8,986 nt of DNA from JADJNW01 sp964596135. Lineage in GTDB: Bacteria > Bacteroidota > Bacteroidia > Chitinophagales > Saprospiraceae. Within the stretch, counting starts at the first letter, position 1. Each line of letters opens with the position of its first letter. The position numbers and the translations under genes were made by a program. Positions 1 to 7,630 of the stretch are shown here, in pieces. The DNA lies in contig CAZQTF010000160.1 of NCBI GenBank assembly GCA_964596135.1, positions 1-8,986 on the forward strand, in the 5' to 3' direction. The notes under the pieces are model-generated. The model saw only the letters and a program-made list of their open reading frames with translations, made no database searches and was not told the DNA's origin.

Positions 1-380
1 GTATGGCCATAGATGCCGATGGCTGCGCTGGAAACGTAAGCCAGCGGTTTTTTGCCAAGTTTTTGGAATGTTTTCAATAACAGGCGCGTGCTTTTTACCC
101 GGCTGTCAATGATGAGCTGCTTGCGCGCGGCTGTCCAAGGTTTGTCGGCAATGCCCGCCCCGGCGAGGTTGATCACGTAATCGGCGCGTTCCACGGCTGT
201 CTCGTCAATGGTATTTTGGTCGAGATCCCAGGCAAAAGCCGGAAAATCTGCATTGGGATCAGCCGTTCGGCTCAGGTGCAGCACGTTATAGCCGGAAGCC
301 CGAAGCATTTCGCTCAGTCGAATGCCAATTAAGCCAGTACCACCGCCGATGAGTACAGTTTTATGATAGGCTGATGCCAT
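1..380 (-). CDS. TIGR01777-family SDR epimerase/oxidoreductase, N-terminal part (3' end outside window)
   Basis: The gene starts at the ATG at 378-380 and stays open for 126 codons to the left edge, so roughly the first 40% of a protein of about 300 aa is visible. Residues 12-19 read GGGTGLIG, the Rossmann dinucleotide-binding loop of extended SDR proteins. Residues 71-83 (NLAGAGIADKPWT), followed by ARKQLIIDSRVKSTRLL, match the block diagnostic of the TIGR01777 group (YfcH / SDR39U1-like). Residues 115-125 (YVSSAAIGIYG) are the matching SSA-x-G-x-YG strand. Members are predicted cytosolic NAD(P)-dependent epimerases or oxidoreductases whose substrate is generally unknown, so no reaction is assigned. 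The gene is divergent from the solute-binding lipoprotein at 570 and shares a 189-bp intergenic region with it. Family assignment is firm; function is not. Confidence 0.9.
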   Translation of the reverse strand, partial: MASAYHKTVLIGGGTGLIGIRLSEMLRASGYNVLHLSRTADPNADFPAFAWDLDQNTIDETAVERADYVINLAGAGIADKPWTAARKQLIIDSRVKSTRLLLKTFQKLGKKPLAYVSSAAIGIYGH

Positions 381-498
381 ATTTGGTGATTTCAATTATT
401 TCATTGCATTATTGCAAAATGGGTAACAAAGCAATCAAATATTGGTTCAGCATGACATTTGTAGTAAAAATTTTTCCCCCCTTCATGAAATCCTGTAA

Positions 499-528
499 TT
501 TAGAGCGCGTTTAGAGTTACGCTAACGC
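499..528. promoter_or_regulatory. Direct repeat and imperfect inverted repeat upstream of the transporter operon
   Basis: TTTAGAG occurs at 499-505 and again at 510-516, offset by 11 bp, about one helical turn. Overlapping the second copy, GCGTTTAG (507-514) and CTAACGC (522-528) form an imperfect inverted repeat with one bulged T and a 7-nt loop, ending about 41 nt before the ATG at 570. It could be an operator or a 5'-UTR hairpin for the transporter operon. A run of A5T5C6 lies just upstream at 466-481. No convincing Bacteroidota promoter (TTG ... TAnnTTTG at proper spacing) was found in either direction. The repeats are short enough to be chance. Confidence 0.2.
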
Positions 529-569
529 CTGTCATTTAACAAAATTCTAAAACCAAAACCACTTTACCC

Positions 570-2351
570 ATGAATCGCGTATTCAAAGTTTTCGTGTTGC
601 TGATGCTCGGCATCCTCACCATTACTGCCTGCCGAACAGAACCTAAAGAAGAGAAAGTTGACTACAAACGCACCGACAATACGGTTGTCATTCGCCTTCG
701 CGCTGAACCCGATCGCCTGAACCCAATCCTGACGACCAACAATTACGCTACGCAGATCAACAGCCAACTGTTTATGTACCTGACGACGATTAACCCCAAA
801 ACGTACGAATTTGAACCATTTCTGGCAAAATCACTGCCAGTGGTGGAGGAAATTACCGAAGGACCACTGAAAGGAGGCGTTGCCTATACCTTTGAAATAC
901 TTGACGAAGCCGTGTGGGACAACGGAAGCCCCGTGACCGCCAACGACTACATTTTTACCATCAAAACAGTGCTCAATCCGCTCGTGCAAGCGCAGCGTAT
1001 CCGCCCTTATCTCGCGTTTATCAAGGATATTCAGGTGGATCCGAATAACCCGAAGAAATTCACGGTCTATACCAACGAAAAATACATTCTCGGAGAAGAA
1101 GCTGTTGCCAATACAGTGCCAGTGATCCCGGAATATGTGTACGACCCAGAGGGCTTGATGCGGAATTTTTCGATTGCCGATCTTTCCGATGCCACGAAAT
1201 CAGAGAAATTGGCTAAAAGCGATGCCCGCCTGAATCAATTTGCGGAAGCATTCAATTCGCCGAAATTCTCGCGCGAAAAAGGCTTCATTTCCGGTTGTGG
1301 CGCGTATCAGTTTGATGAATGGCGGACTGGTCAGAAAATAATTATCAGCCGGAAAACCAACTGGTGGGGCGATAAACTGGCAGATAAATACCCCGCATTG
1401 GCAGCTTATCCTGATAAAATGGAATTCGTGCCGGTCGGCGACAATGCCACTGCACTCGCGGCTTTGAAAGCCGAAGAAATGGACGTCATCTCGGAGCTGG
1501 ATGCGAAAGATTTTGTTGAGGTGCGCGATGCTCAGCTTACAAAAGAGCGTTACAATTTTTTCACGCCGCCTCAGTTGGCTTATTCTACTTTGTATTTGAA
1601 TAATGAAAATCCTAAGCTTGCCGACAAGCGAGTACGCCGGGCGCTGGCGCATGCCATCAATGTGGACGAAATCATTCAGACCGTCTATAATGGTTTTGGT
1701 GAACGAGTTGCGGTGCCTGTGAATCCTGGAGCGCCTTATGTAAACGGCAATTTGCAACCGATTCCTTACCGTATTGAAAATGCCAAAGCGCTGCTCAAGG
1801 AAGCCGGCTGGGAAGATACCAATGGTAATGGTATTGTAGATAAAAAAATCAATGGACAATTGGTAGAACTCAATCTCTCCTGTTACGTTTCTTCTGCCAG
1901 CGAAACGGGTCGCAACACTTTGCTGCTGGCGCAAGGAACCTTAAAACAGGCGGGTGTAAATCTGGAGATTGTTCCACAGGAATTCACGGTATATATGGAC
2001 AAAGTGCGGAAAAATGACTTTGAAATGGCTTCGGGCGGCAGAACAATCTCCCCAACGCTCTGGGAACCCTCGCAAGACTGGTATTCGGAGGGCGCTGCGG
2101 GCGGCGATAATCATAATAATTTCAAAAATGCAGAAGCCGATAGACTCATTGACCAGATACGGGTAACGTTGGATGAAAAGAAGCGGAATGAATTGTACGA
2201 GCGCTTGCAGCAAATCATCTACGAAGAGCAGCCGGGCATTTTCTTGTTTTACCCGACGGGGCGCATCGCTGTACACAAGCGCTTTACCGCGGATGCCTAC
2301 ACGATTTTCCCGGGTTTCCTGCCGAATGAATTTAAGCTGAATTTACAGTAA
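570..2351 (+). CDS. Family-5 ABC transporter solute-binding lipoprotein (peptide/oligopeptide type)
   Basis: This is a 593-aa extracytoplasmic binding protein of the SBP_bac_5 family (DppA/OppA-like), which captures peptides or similar solutes and delivers them to an ABC permease. A signal peptide with hydrophobic core at residues 7-19 ends in a lipobox (I-T-A-C, Cys21), so the mature protein should be lipid-anchored. The binding domain covers about residues 40-585. Family blocks visible are WDNGSPVTANDYIFT (116-130), RRALAHAINVDEII (356-369), and AKALLKEAGW with the D-x-N-x-N-G loop (405-424). The ATG at 570 is preceded by an A-rich leader (AAAACCAAAACC) with no Shine-Dalgarno sequence, and the signal peptide begins there, which supports the start. 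The length is somewhat above the usual 500-550 aa. The cognate permease starts 59 nt downstream. Substrate cannot be read from sequence; nickel or sugar transport is a less likely alternative. Confidence 0.93.
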   Translation: MNRVFKVFVLLMLGILTITACRTEPKEEKVDYKRTDNTVVIRLRAEPDRLNPILTTNNYATQINSQLFMYLTTINPKTYEFEPFLAKSLPVVEEITEGPLKGGVAYTFEILDEAVWDNGSPVTANDYIFTIKTVLNPLVQAQRIRPYLAFIKDIQVDPNNPKKFTVYTNEKYILGEEAVANTVPVIPEYVYDPEGLMRNFSIADLSDATKSEKLAKSDARLNQFAEAFNSPKFSREKGFISGCGAYQFDEWRTGQKIIISRKTNWWGDKLADKYPALAAYPDKMEFVPVGDNATALAALKAEEMDVISELDAKDFVEVRDAQLTKERYNFFTPPQLAYSTLYLNNENPKLADKRVRRALAHAINVDEIIQTVYNGFGERVAVPVNPGAPYVNGNLQPIPYRIENAKALLKEAGWEDTNGNGIVDKKINGQLVELNLSCYVSSASETGRNTLLLAQGTLKQAGVNLEIVPQEFTVYMDKVRKNDFEMASGGRTISPTLWEPSQDWYSEGAAGGDNHNNFKNAEADRLIDQIRVTLDEKKRNELYERLQQIIYEEQPGIFLFYPTGRIAVHKRFTADAYTIFPGFLPNEFKLNLQ

Positions 2352-2361
2352 ATCCTGATAG

Positions 2362-2390
2362 AGGTGCCCTGCTTCAGGCTTGCGGCGCCT
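2362..2390 (+). promoter_or_regulatory. Possible intercistronic hairpin between binding-protein and permease genes
   Basis: AGGTGCC (2362-2368) can pair with GGCGCCT (2384-2390), a 7-bp stem with one G-U pair around a 15-nt loop. An alternative pairing of GCCCTG (2366-2371) with CAGGC (2375-2379) is mutually exclusive. Intercistronic hairpins after a binding-protein gene often stabilise its mRNA or partly terminate transcription, so that binding protein exceeds permease. The trailing T-rich stretch (TTTACCATTTTT) is interrupted, so a full intrinsic terminator is unlikely. Speculative. Confidence 0.25.
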
Positions 2391-2410
2391 TTACCATTTT
2401 TAAGTACATT

Positions 2411-3819
2411 ATGCTTCGATACCTCCTTCGCCGGATATTAATTTTTATTCCTACCCTCATCGTCATTTCCCTGTTGGCGTTTGGCTTGAGCAAGGTAGCT
2501 CCTGGCGATCCGATAGATATGAGCCTGCGGGGCGGACTTGGCGCCGCGGAGGGCAACGTTGGCAATATTCGCAATCGCGAGCGCGTCTATCAGGAAACTG
2601 CCCGTTTTCTGGGGTTAGATAAGCCCGTTTTTTATTTCGGGCTTTCAGCTGCTGCTTATCCCGACACGCTGTATCGCATCGCGGAAAAAACCCACCGACA
2701 AACCTTGCGCAAGCTCATCGCTCAGTATGGCAATTGGCAGGCAATCTCGGCGTATTACCGTCACATTCGTACATTTGAACATCTCCTTTACTCGTTACCA
2801 AATGCTGGCGCTTTGCAGGAAATATCGCTGGTAAGAAGCGCGACGCGGGAGTTGTATTTGCAGCACCAGGATCAAACTATCAATGCAGTTTTTGCTTCTT
2901 TGCAGGAATTGGTTGACAAAGACAGTTTATTGGCTAGCGTTGTCAGCCAGCCACTTGCCGGGCTGCAAAGCAGTTATACTCAAGTGAAAACGACTGCCAC
3001 GCCTCAAAAGCTCTGGATACCCGACCTCAAGTGGTATGGCATTGACAATCAGTATCATCACTGGTGCGCCAATTTCCTGCAAGGCGATTTTGGCACTGCC
3101 TACACCGATGGTCGTCCGGTGGGTAGCAAAATATGGGACGCCCTGCACTGGACGTTGATTATGAACGGTATGGCTATTCTGCTTGCCTATCTGCTGGCAA
3201 TTCCGCTGGGCGTTTTTTCGGCGGTGCGCAAAGGCACTGGCTGGGATCGGGCAGTGACGGTGACGCTCTTTGTATTATACTCATTACCAACGTTTTGGGT
3301 TGGCACGATGCTGCTGATGTTTTTGACAACGCCAGAGTACGGGCTCGACTGGTTTCCCACTATGGGCTTGGGCGATGTGGCAGAGGGCGCCTCCTTCGGC
3401 GAGCGTTTCCTGACGCGGGCTTCGCATTTGATCCTGCCCGTTTTTTGTTTAATGTATGCTTCGCTGGCGTTCATTTCCCGGCAAATGCGGGGCGGAATGC
3501 TCGACGTATTGCAACAGGATTTCATCCGCACGGCGCGTGCAAAAGGCGTATCCGAGCGCAGGATTGTCTGGAAGCATGCTTTCCGTAATGCCCTGTTTCC
3601 GATCGTCACGCTGTTTGCATCCGTCTTTCCGGCTATGCTGGCGGGATCGGTTGTTATCGAATTCATTTTTAATATTCCTGGCATGGGCAAGTTGGTCGTT
3701 GACGCGATCAATGCTCGTGATTATCCGATTGTTTACACCGTGCTGATGTTATCCTCCCTTTTGACAATGGCTGGCATTTTAATAGCTGATATTTTATATG
3801 CCTTGCTGGATCCAAGAGT
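2411..3819 (+). CDS. DppB/OppB-type ABC transporter permease with enlarged first periplasmic loop (3' end lost in gap)
   Basis: This is an inner-membrane subunit of a family-5 importer, partner of the binding protein encoded 59 nt upstream. It starts with the typical MLRYLLRRIL..IPTL signature and APGDP (30-34). TM1 is at about 9-29; the remaining helices are near 247-271, 282-306, 338-356, 396-420 and 440-462. FLQGDFGTAYTDGRPV (222-237) is the usual block before TM2. The cytoplasmic EAA loop that docks the ATPase is visible as TARAKG (374-379) through NALFP (393-397), and the family end motif ALLDPR is at 464-469. Only the last few codons are missing, where the N run begins. The visible 469 residues exceed the usual 310-340. 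The excess is about 135 mostly helical residues (roughly 77-207) between LGLDKP and YHHW, on the periplasmic side. The reading frame that continues past the gap is artefactual. A dppC partner and ATPases are not seen. Confidence 0.93.
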
Positions 3820-3919
3820 NNNNNNNNNNNNNNNNNNNNNNNNNNNNNNNNNNNNNNNNNNNNNNNNNNNNNNNNNNNNNNNNNNNNNNNNNNNNNNNNN
3901 NNNNNNNNNNNNNNNNNNN
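3820..3919. other. Assembly gap (100 N), true size unknown and probably larger
   Basis: Exactly 100 ambiguous bases separate the end of the permease from the interior of corA. By comparison with CorA of Thermotoga maritima (recalled, 351 aa), the first visible residues correspond to about residue 137. About 400 nt of corA plus the permease stop are therefore missing, and 100 bp cannot hold them. The two flanks are also in different frames. Confidence 0.97.
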
Positions 3920-4569
3920 TGCTTTCTTTCCAGGAAAAACATGATGACACTTTCGCCCCGGTGCGCGAGCGCATTCGCAGTGCCAGCGGACGTATCCGCA
4001 AGCGGGGCAGCGATTATCTGGCTTATGCCCTCGCCGACAGCGTGGTGGATCATTATTTTATTGTGCTCGATCAGTTGCAGGAGGTTATCGAATCGCTCGA
4101 AGAAGAAGTAATGTATAATCCTGACAATCAAACCAAAGGAAAAATTCACCAGCTAAAACTGCAAATGCTGATGCTGCGCAGGTCTATTCTGCCCTTGCGC
4201 GAGGCGATCAACTGGTTTGTCAAAAGTGACTGCCCTATTGTACAGCCGGAAACCGATGTATTTACCCGCGATTTGTACGATCACATTATCCAAATAATTG
4301 ATATGGTAGAGACTTACCGCGACATCCTGAACGGTTTGTACGACCTCTACCTCTCAGAGATTAGCTATCGCATGAATAATATTATGCAATTGCTGACTAT
4401 CATTTCTACTATTTTTATCCCACTTACTTTTCTCGTCGGCGTATATGGTATGAATTTTCAACATATGCCGGAGCTGACCTGGCAATACGGCTATTTCCTC
4501 GTATGGGGCATCATGATTATAATAGCAATCATGATGTTGATTTATTTTAGACGACGGAAATGGTTGTGA
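3920..4569 (+). CDS. corA: CorA-type magnesium/cobalt channel, C-terminal two thirds (5' end lost in gap)
   Basis: CorA forms homopentameric inner-membrane channels for Mg2+ or Co2+. The in-frame sequence is open from the gap: codons from 3922 read LSFQEKHDDTFAPVRERI, matching the family block FQEK.GDVFDPVRERI. The GTG at 3961 is therefore internal, not the start. About 215 residues remain: the end of the alpha/beta domain, the long stalk helix, and two C-terminal membrane helices. TM1 runs into the selectivity signature YGMNF (GMN codons at 4447-4455), followed by H-M-P-E-L. TM2 ends in the basic tail RRRKWL. The Asp at codon 4270 (TRDLYDH) aligns with the gating-site Asp253 of the Thermotoga protein, and the pore Asn before TM1 is also present. 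The sequence resembles the Thermotoga-type CorA more than the E. coli type as I recall them. The stop codon lies 2 nt from that of the convergent membrane-protein gene. Confidence 0.95.
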
Positions 4570-4571
4570 GA

Positions 4572-6869
4572 TTACCGAAACCACAAATTGTTGTACACCA
4601 GCCAACCGTCGCGTTCCCAGAACACATTCACATCTGCCGGTCGGATAAGCAATTCGTCTAAAAAAACCGTAGCGTGTTGTATCTCGCGGCATTCCAGTTC
4701 GAAGCGGATTTGATTTTCTATGTGGCTGATATTCAGGGGGAATTGCACCAGCCCCCAACCGTTGTTGTCCAGTACTACAATGTCGAAGCGGCTACCAATG
4801 TGAGCAACGACCTTTTCCCTGCCATCGGGCAGAATCTCCCACACCTTGAAATTGATGCGTGGATACTGGTCTTTGCCCAGATAGACCCACACTTCGCAAG
4901 TATTTTCGGTAGCCGGCAACCGGTCTTCGAATACTGGAATTCGCTTTCGAGTGGACAACTCCAGCGCGCCTTTACCTTGATATACCTGCTCTGAAGCCAG
5001 GCTGTCGAAAGGGAGGTACAGCACCTGCTTTGAGCTGTCGGGCAGCCAAAGCCCGTCTTTTTGCACATAATTCAGTTGTGCCCACGCCCAGCCGTTGTGC
5101 ACGTCTTGTCGCCACGCTTCCACACCTTTGTTGAATGCATCCAGCTCTAATTCAAATAGTTGCAGCAACTCGTTTTCAAAAAGAGGCTTCGCATAACGCA
5201 GCAAATAACCATAATTTCGTTTGGAAGCATAAAACTGTGTTTTATCCAGCACGACCAACAGTGGCTTTGGGTTGGGTAAATCCTCCAAAAAGCGATAGGG
5301 GCGATATGGCAGCAGCGCAATCGGGAACATTTTGAGGGTCTGCTCGTAGGAGGTCCGACTCAGCCAGACACCCATATTTGGCATGCCATAGTGCAAACCT
5401 GGAAGCAAACTCAGGCGCAGTAAATCGCCGGGAATTTCCTCGCTAAAATTTTCAGAACCAACGTGATAATAAGGAATCGGCAGCACCGCCTGGTAGCGGC
5501 TTAGGTCTATGTTTTTAAACCAATATTGGTCGCTGGCTTCAAATTTTTGCTGGTTTAATTCATCATCATACCAGGGCTTGGGCGTAGCGGAAATAGCGTA
5601 GAACGTGGCTTCATAACTCAGCATTGCAAGCGCTCCACCCAGCAGCAAATGCCTGCGCCATGAGGGTTTTAGCCTTTGGGCGAAATGAAAAACATGATAC
5701 CAGGCTATGATATTCCAACTGTAATAAAATACCCATGCAAAGCGACCCTGCCCGCGAAACTGGCGGTAAGGACCGACATAATCCGCCAGAAAATCCAATC
5801 CAGGAATAGTAAATGGTAATCCCAGCGATAGTAATAATATAATAAATGCCGCCGGGAATAAATTTTTCAGAAATACAGGGCTATCGGCTGGCAAAAAGGG
5901 TTGCCGAAAACGTCGACGTATCCATTTGATTAGCAGCGCAACGAAAAAAATAACCGCGACCAGCCCAAGATAAGCTTCGCCTTCGATGTTCATATCGCGA
6001 ATATCTATGATGCGTTGGTCGATCCAATGCCAATAAGGAATGAATACGGATGTAATAATACCTTCCCAGTGAGCGTGATAATCCAGAAAACCCATCGGAA
6101 TTGCCGGCCGGTCGGGCACTTGGTCGCTCCAGCGCAGCCACAATTGCAGCAACACAAACGGTAAGATCGCCTGAACACTAAAATGCAAGGCCAGTTGCCC
6201 TACCTTTTGCCAACTAAAATTTCGCAGTAAATGAAATAAGAAATAAAACGCAATCAGCATGCCGCCGATGGCGAAAAAATAAAAGTGCAATTGTGCCACT
6301 AGCCCAAGAAACACGCCGGTGATGATGCTCCAGCGCCACTGTTGTTTTTCTTCAAAACGCATCAATAAATACAGCACCGCCGGCACGACGAATGCGTACG
6401 ACAACGCGTAGTGCCCCGTCAAACGGTAGGTCTGTGGAGAAAGCATGGTCAGCCCCGCTGCCACCAGCACGCTGTACCAAACCGGCAAGCCGAGCCGCAC
6501 AAAAATTAAATACAACAGCATGCTGCAGAGCAGAAAAGATAAGATCGGCGCCAGGTTAATCATGGCGATCGTATGATCGGAAATGTCAAGGATGTTTCGG
6601 CTGATCCATTTGATCGAATTGGCCAGAATCGGCTGCCCGTCGGTAAACATGACATGCTCGCCGTAGGGGTAATTCATGCCGCCATAATGCAAATAAGTAC
6701 TATCATGTTTGATGTGGTAGTAAATAGTTGCATAATTTTTGAAACCATCACCATAAATTTGATAAAAGGCCGTGTCTGGTTGCAGGATATAAGGCTTGTA
6801 CCGCACAAACAACAGCACGGACACCAGCATAATCGTCAAAACTAAACCCGGCGATTTTGATCGTTTCAT
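4572..6869 (-). CDS. Large polytopic membrane protein, GT-C-glycosyltransferase-like, with soluble C-terminal region
   Basis: This is a 765-aa protein of unassigned family. Residues 9-22 form an N-terminal membrane helix. A periplasmic-type loop follows with GDGFKNY (40-46), MNYPYGE (65-71) and TDGQP (76-80), then about nine further hydrophobic helices to around residue 425. An acidic first loop after TM1 plus many helices resembles GT-C enzymes, which transfer sugar from polyprenyl-phosphate donors. No GT-C family is recognised with certainty, so this is inference. The block QFRGQGRFAWVFYY (370-383) is likely conserved. Residues 430-765 are soluble. The last 150 or so, from VLYLPFDS (616-623), look beta-rich and could be a carbohydrate-binding-like sandwich. 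The ATG at 6867-6869 lies 38 nt after the GT2 stop, behind an A-rich leader (TAATAAAAATATA), consistent with the same operon. An alternative role is an uncharacterised membrane protein of exopolysaccharide or glycoprotein assembly. Confidence 0.85.
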   Translation of the reverse strand: MKRSKSPGLVLTIMLVSVLLFVRYKPYILQPDTAFYQIYGDGFKNYATIYYHIKHDSTYLHYGGMNYPYGEHVMFTDGQPILANSIKWISRNILDISDHTIAMINLAPILSFLLCSMLLYLIFVRLGLPVWYSVLVAAGLTMLSPQTYRLTGHYALSYAFVVPAVLYLLMRFEEKQQWRWSIITGVFLGLVAQLHFYFFAIGGMLIAFYFLFHLLRNFSWQKVGQLALHFSVQAILPFVLLQLWLRWSDQVPDRPAIPMGFLDYHAHWEGIITSVFIPYWHWIDQRIIDIRDMNIEGEAYLGLVAVIFFVALLIKWIRRRFRQPFLPADSPVFLKNLFPAAFIILLLSLGLPFTIPGLDFLADYVGPYRQFRGQGRFAWVFYYSWNIIAWYHVFHFAQRLKPSWRRHLLLGGALAMLSYEATFYAISATPKPWYDDELNQQKFEASDQYWFKNIDLSRYQAVLPIPYYHVGSENFSEEIPGDLLRLSLLPGLHYGMPNMGVWLSRTSYEQTLKMFPIALLPYRPYRFLEDLPNPKPLLVVLDKTQFYASKRNYGYLLRYAKPLFENELLQLFELELDAFNKGVEAWRQDVHNGWAWAQLNYVQKDGLWLPDSSKQVLYLPFDSLASEQVYQGKGALELSTRKRIPVFEDRLPATENTCEVWVYLGKDQYPRINFKVWEILPDGREKVVAHIGSRFDIVVLDNNGWGLVQFPLNISHIENQIRFELECREIQHATVFLDELLIRPADVNVFWERDGWLVYNNLWFR

Positions 6870-6907
6870 TATATTTTTATTACACGAGCTCTGATTTATT
6901 CACCACA

Positions 6908-7630
6908 TTACCTTTTGAAAAGCCCATATTTCAAAATGCAATAAATTGCCCACAAACCATCGCGCCAGCTAATCTTCTTGCCCTCTTCATAGGTTCTGCC
7001 GTAATAGGAAATCCCCACTTCGTAAATGCGAATGCCGGGAATCCGGGCGATTTTGGCGGTTACTTCCGGCTCAAAACCAAAACGTTTTTCTTTTAAATCC
7101 AGACCTTGTATCAAGCTGGTTTTGAATAATTTGTAGCAGGTTTCCATATCCGTCAGATTCAAATCGGTGAACATATTCGACAGAAAGGTAAGAAACTTAT
7201 TGCCAATCGAATGCCAGAAAAACAAAATTCGGTGTGGATTGCCACCCATAAAGCGTGAGCCGTACACCACGTCGGCAAAGCCTTTCAACACAGGCTGGAG
7301 CAGCAGATTGTACTCCTCAGGATCGTACTCGAGATCCGCGTCCTGGATGATCAAATACTCGCCCGTCGCCCGTGCAATGCCGGTGTGCAACGCCGCACCT
7401 TTACCTTGATTCACTTCATGTTTGAAATAGTGTAGATTCAAATCGGGATGCGCCACCTGGTATTGCAAAATGGCTTGCTCGGTATTATCTTTAGAACAAT
7501 CGTTAATGATAATCACCTCTTTTTCAATGTTATTTAGTAATTTTACCGCTTTTACCTTGTCCAGGATCAAATGAATCGTTGCGCCTTCGTTGTACGCCGG
7601 AATGATGATAGAAAGTTTGCTGAAAGTCAT
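6908..7630 (-). CDS. GT2 glycosyltransferase, DPM1/polyprenyl-phosphate-sugar synthase-like
   Basis: This is a 240-aa cytosolic GT-A-fold enzyme of family 2. Motifs in order: IIIPAYNEG (8-16, nucleotide-sugar binding), INDCSKDNT (42-50), NQGKGAAL (74-81), the metal-binding DADLEYDP (97-104), YGSRF (123-127), NKFLT (144-148), DMETCYK (161-167), RFGFEPE (183-189) and YGRTYEEGKKISWRDG (210-225). This set matches the dolichol/polyprenyl-phosphate mannose or glucose synthase subgroup, which moves a sugar from a nucleotide donor to a polyprenyl phosphate. It ends without the paired C-terminal membrane helices of ArnC or GtrB, so it resembles the soluble DPM1 form. The start ATG (7628-7630) overlaps the upstream stop TGA (7627-7629) as ATGA, implying translational coupling. 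The downstream polytopic protein begins 38 nt later. The sugar transferred cannot be deduced, and direct glycosyl transfer to a lipid-linked acceptor is the main alternative. Confidence 0.93.
   Translation of the reverse strand: MTFSKLSIIIPAYNEGATIHLILDKVKAVKLLNNIEKEVIIINDCSKDNTEQAILQYQVAHPDLNLHYFKHEVNQGKGAALHTGIARATGEYLIIQDADLEYDPEEYNLLLQPVLKGFADVVYGSRFMGGNPHRILFFWHSIGNKFLTFLSNMFTDLNLTDMETCYKLFKTSLIQGLDLKEKRFGFEPEVTAKIARIPGIRIYEVGISYYGRTYEEGKKISWRDGLWAIYCILKYGLFKR

Noticed and set aside
454..503. Bacteroidota -7 promoter look-alikes GACATTTG (454-461) and TAATTTAG (496-503)
   Set aside because: Each deviates from TAnnTTTG and neither has a TTG at the expected 17-23 bp upstream.
1815..1845. 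Dockerin or EF-hand-like D-x-N-x-N-G-x-x-D loop in the binding protein (residues 416-424)
   Set aside because: This loop after the KALLKEAGW block is common in family-5 binding proteins and there is no second repeat, so it is not a dockerin.
1200..1934. A long minus-strand frame (244 codons) opposite the solute-binding protein
   Set aside because: It has no recognisable domain and lies wholly opposite a well-supported gene. It is a shadow of that gene's codon pattern.
2411..4111. A continuous plus-strand frame across the N gap giving a 566-aa protein
   Set aside because: It enters the gap as a permease and leaves in a frame that is out of phase with the clear CorA frame. The part after the N is meaningless.
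3961..4569. CorA gene starting at GTG 3961
   Set aside because: The family block FQEK....F.PVRERI extends upstream of this codon to the gap, so the start is hidden in the gap and the GTG is internal.
4775..5068. A 97-codon minus-strand frame inside the 765-aa membrane-protein gene
   Set aside because: It lies within a well-supported gene in another frame, has no recognisable domain and no leader of its own.
6908..7630. Assigning the GT2 gene as ArnC or GtrB
   Set aside because: Those proteins carry two C-terminal membrane helices. This one ends shortly after the RFGFEPE and WRDG region without them.
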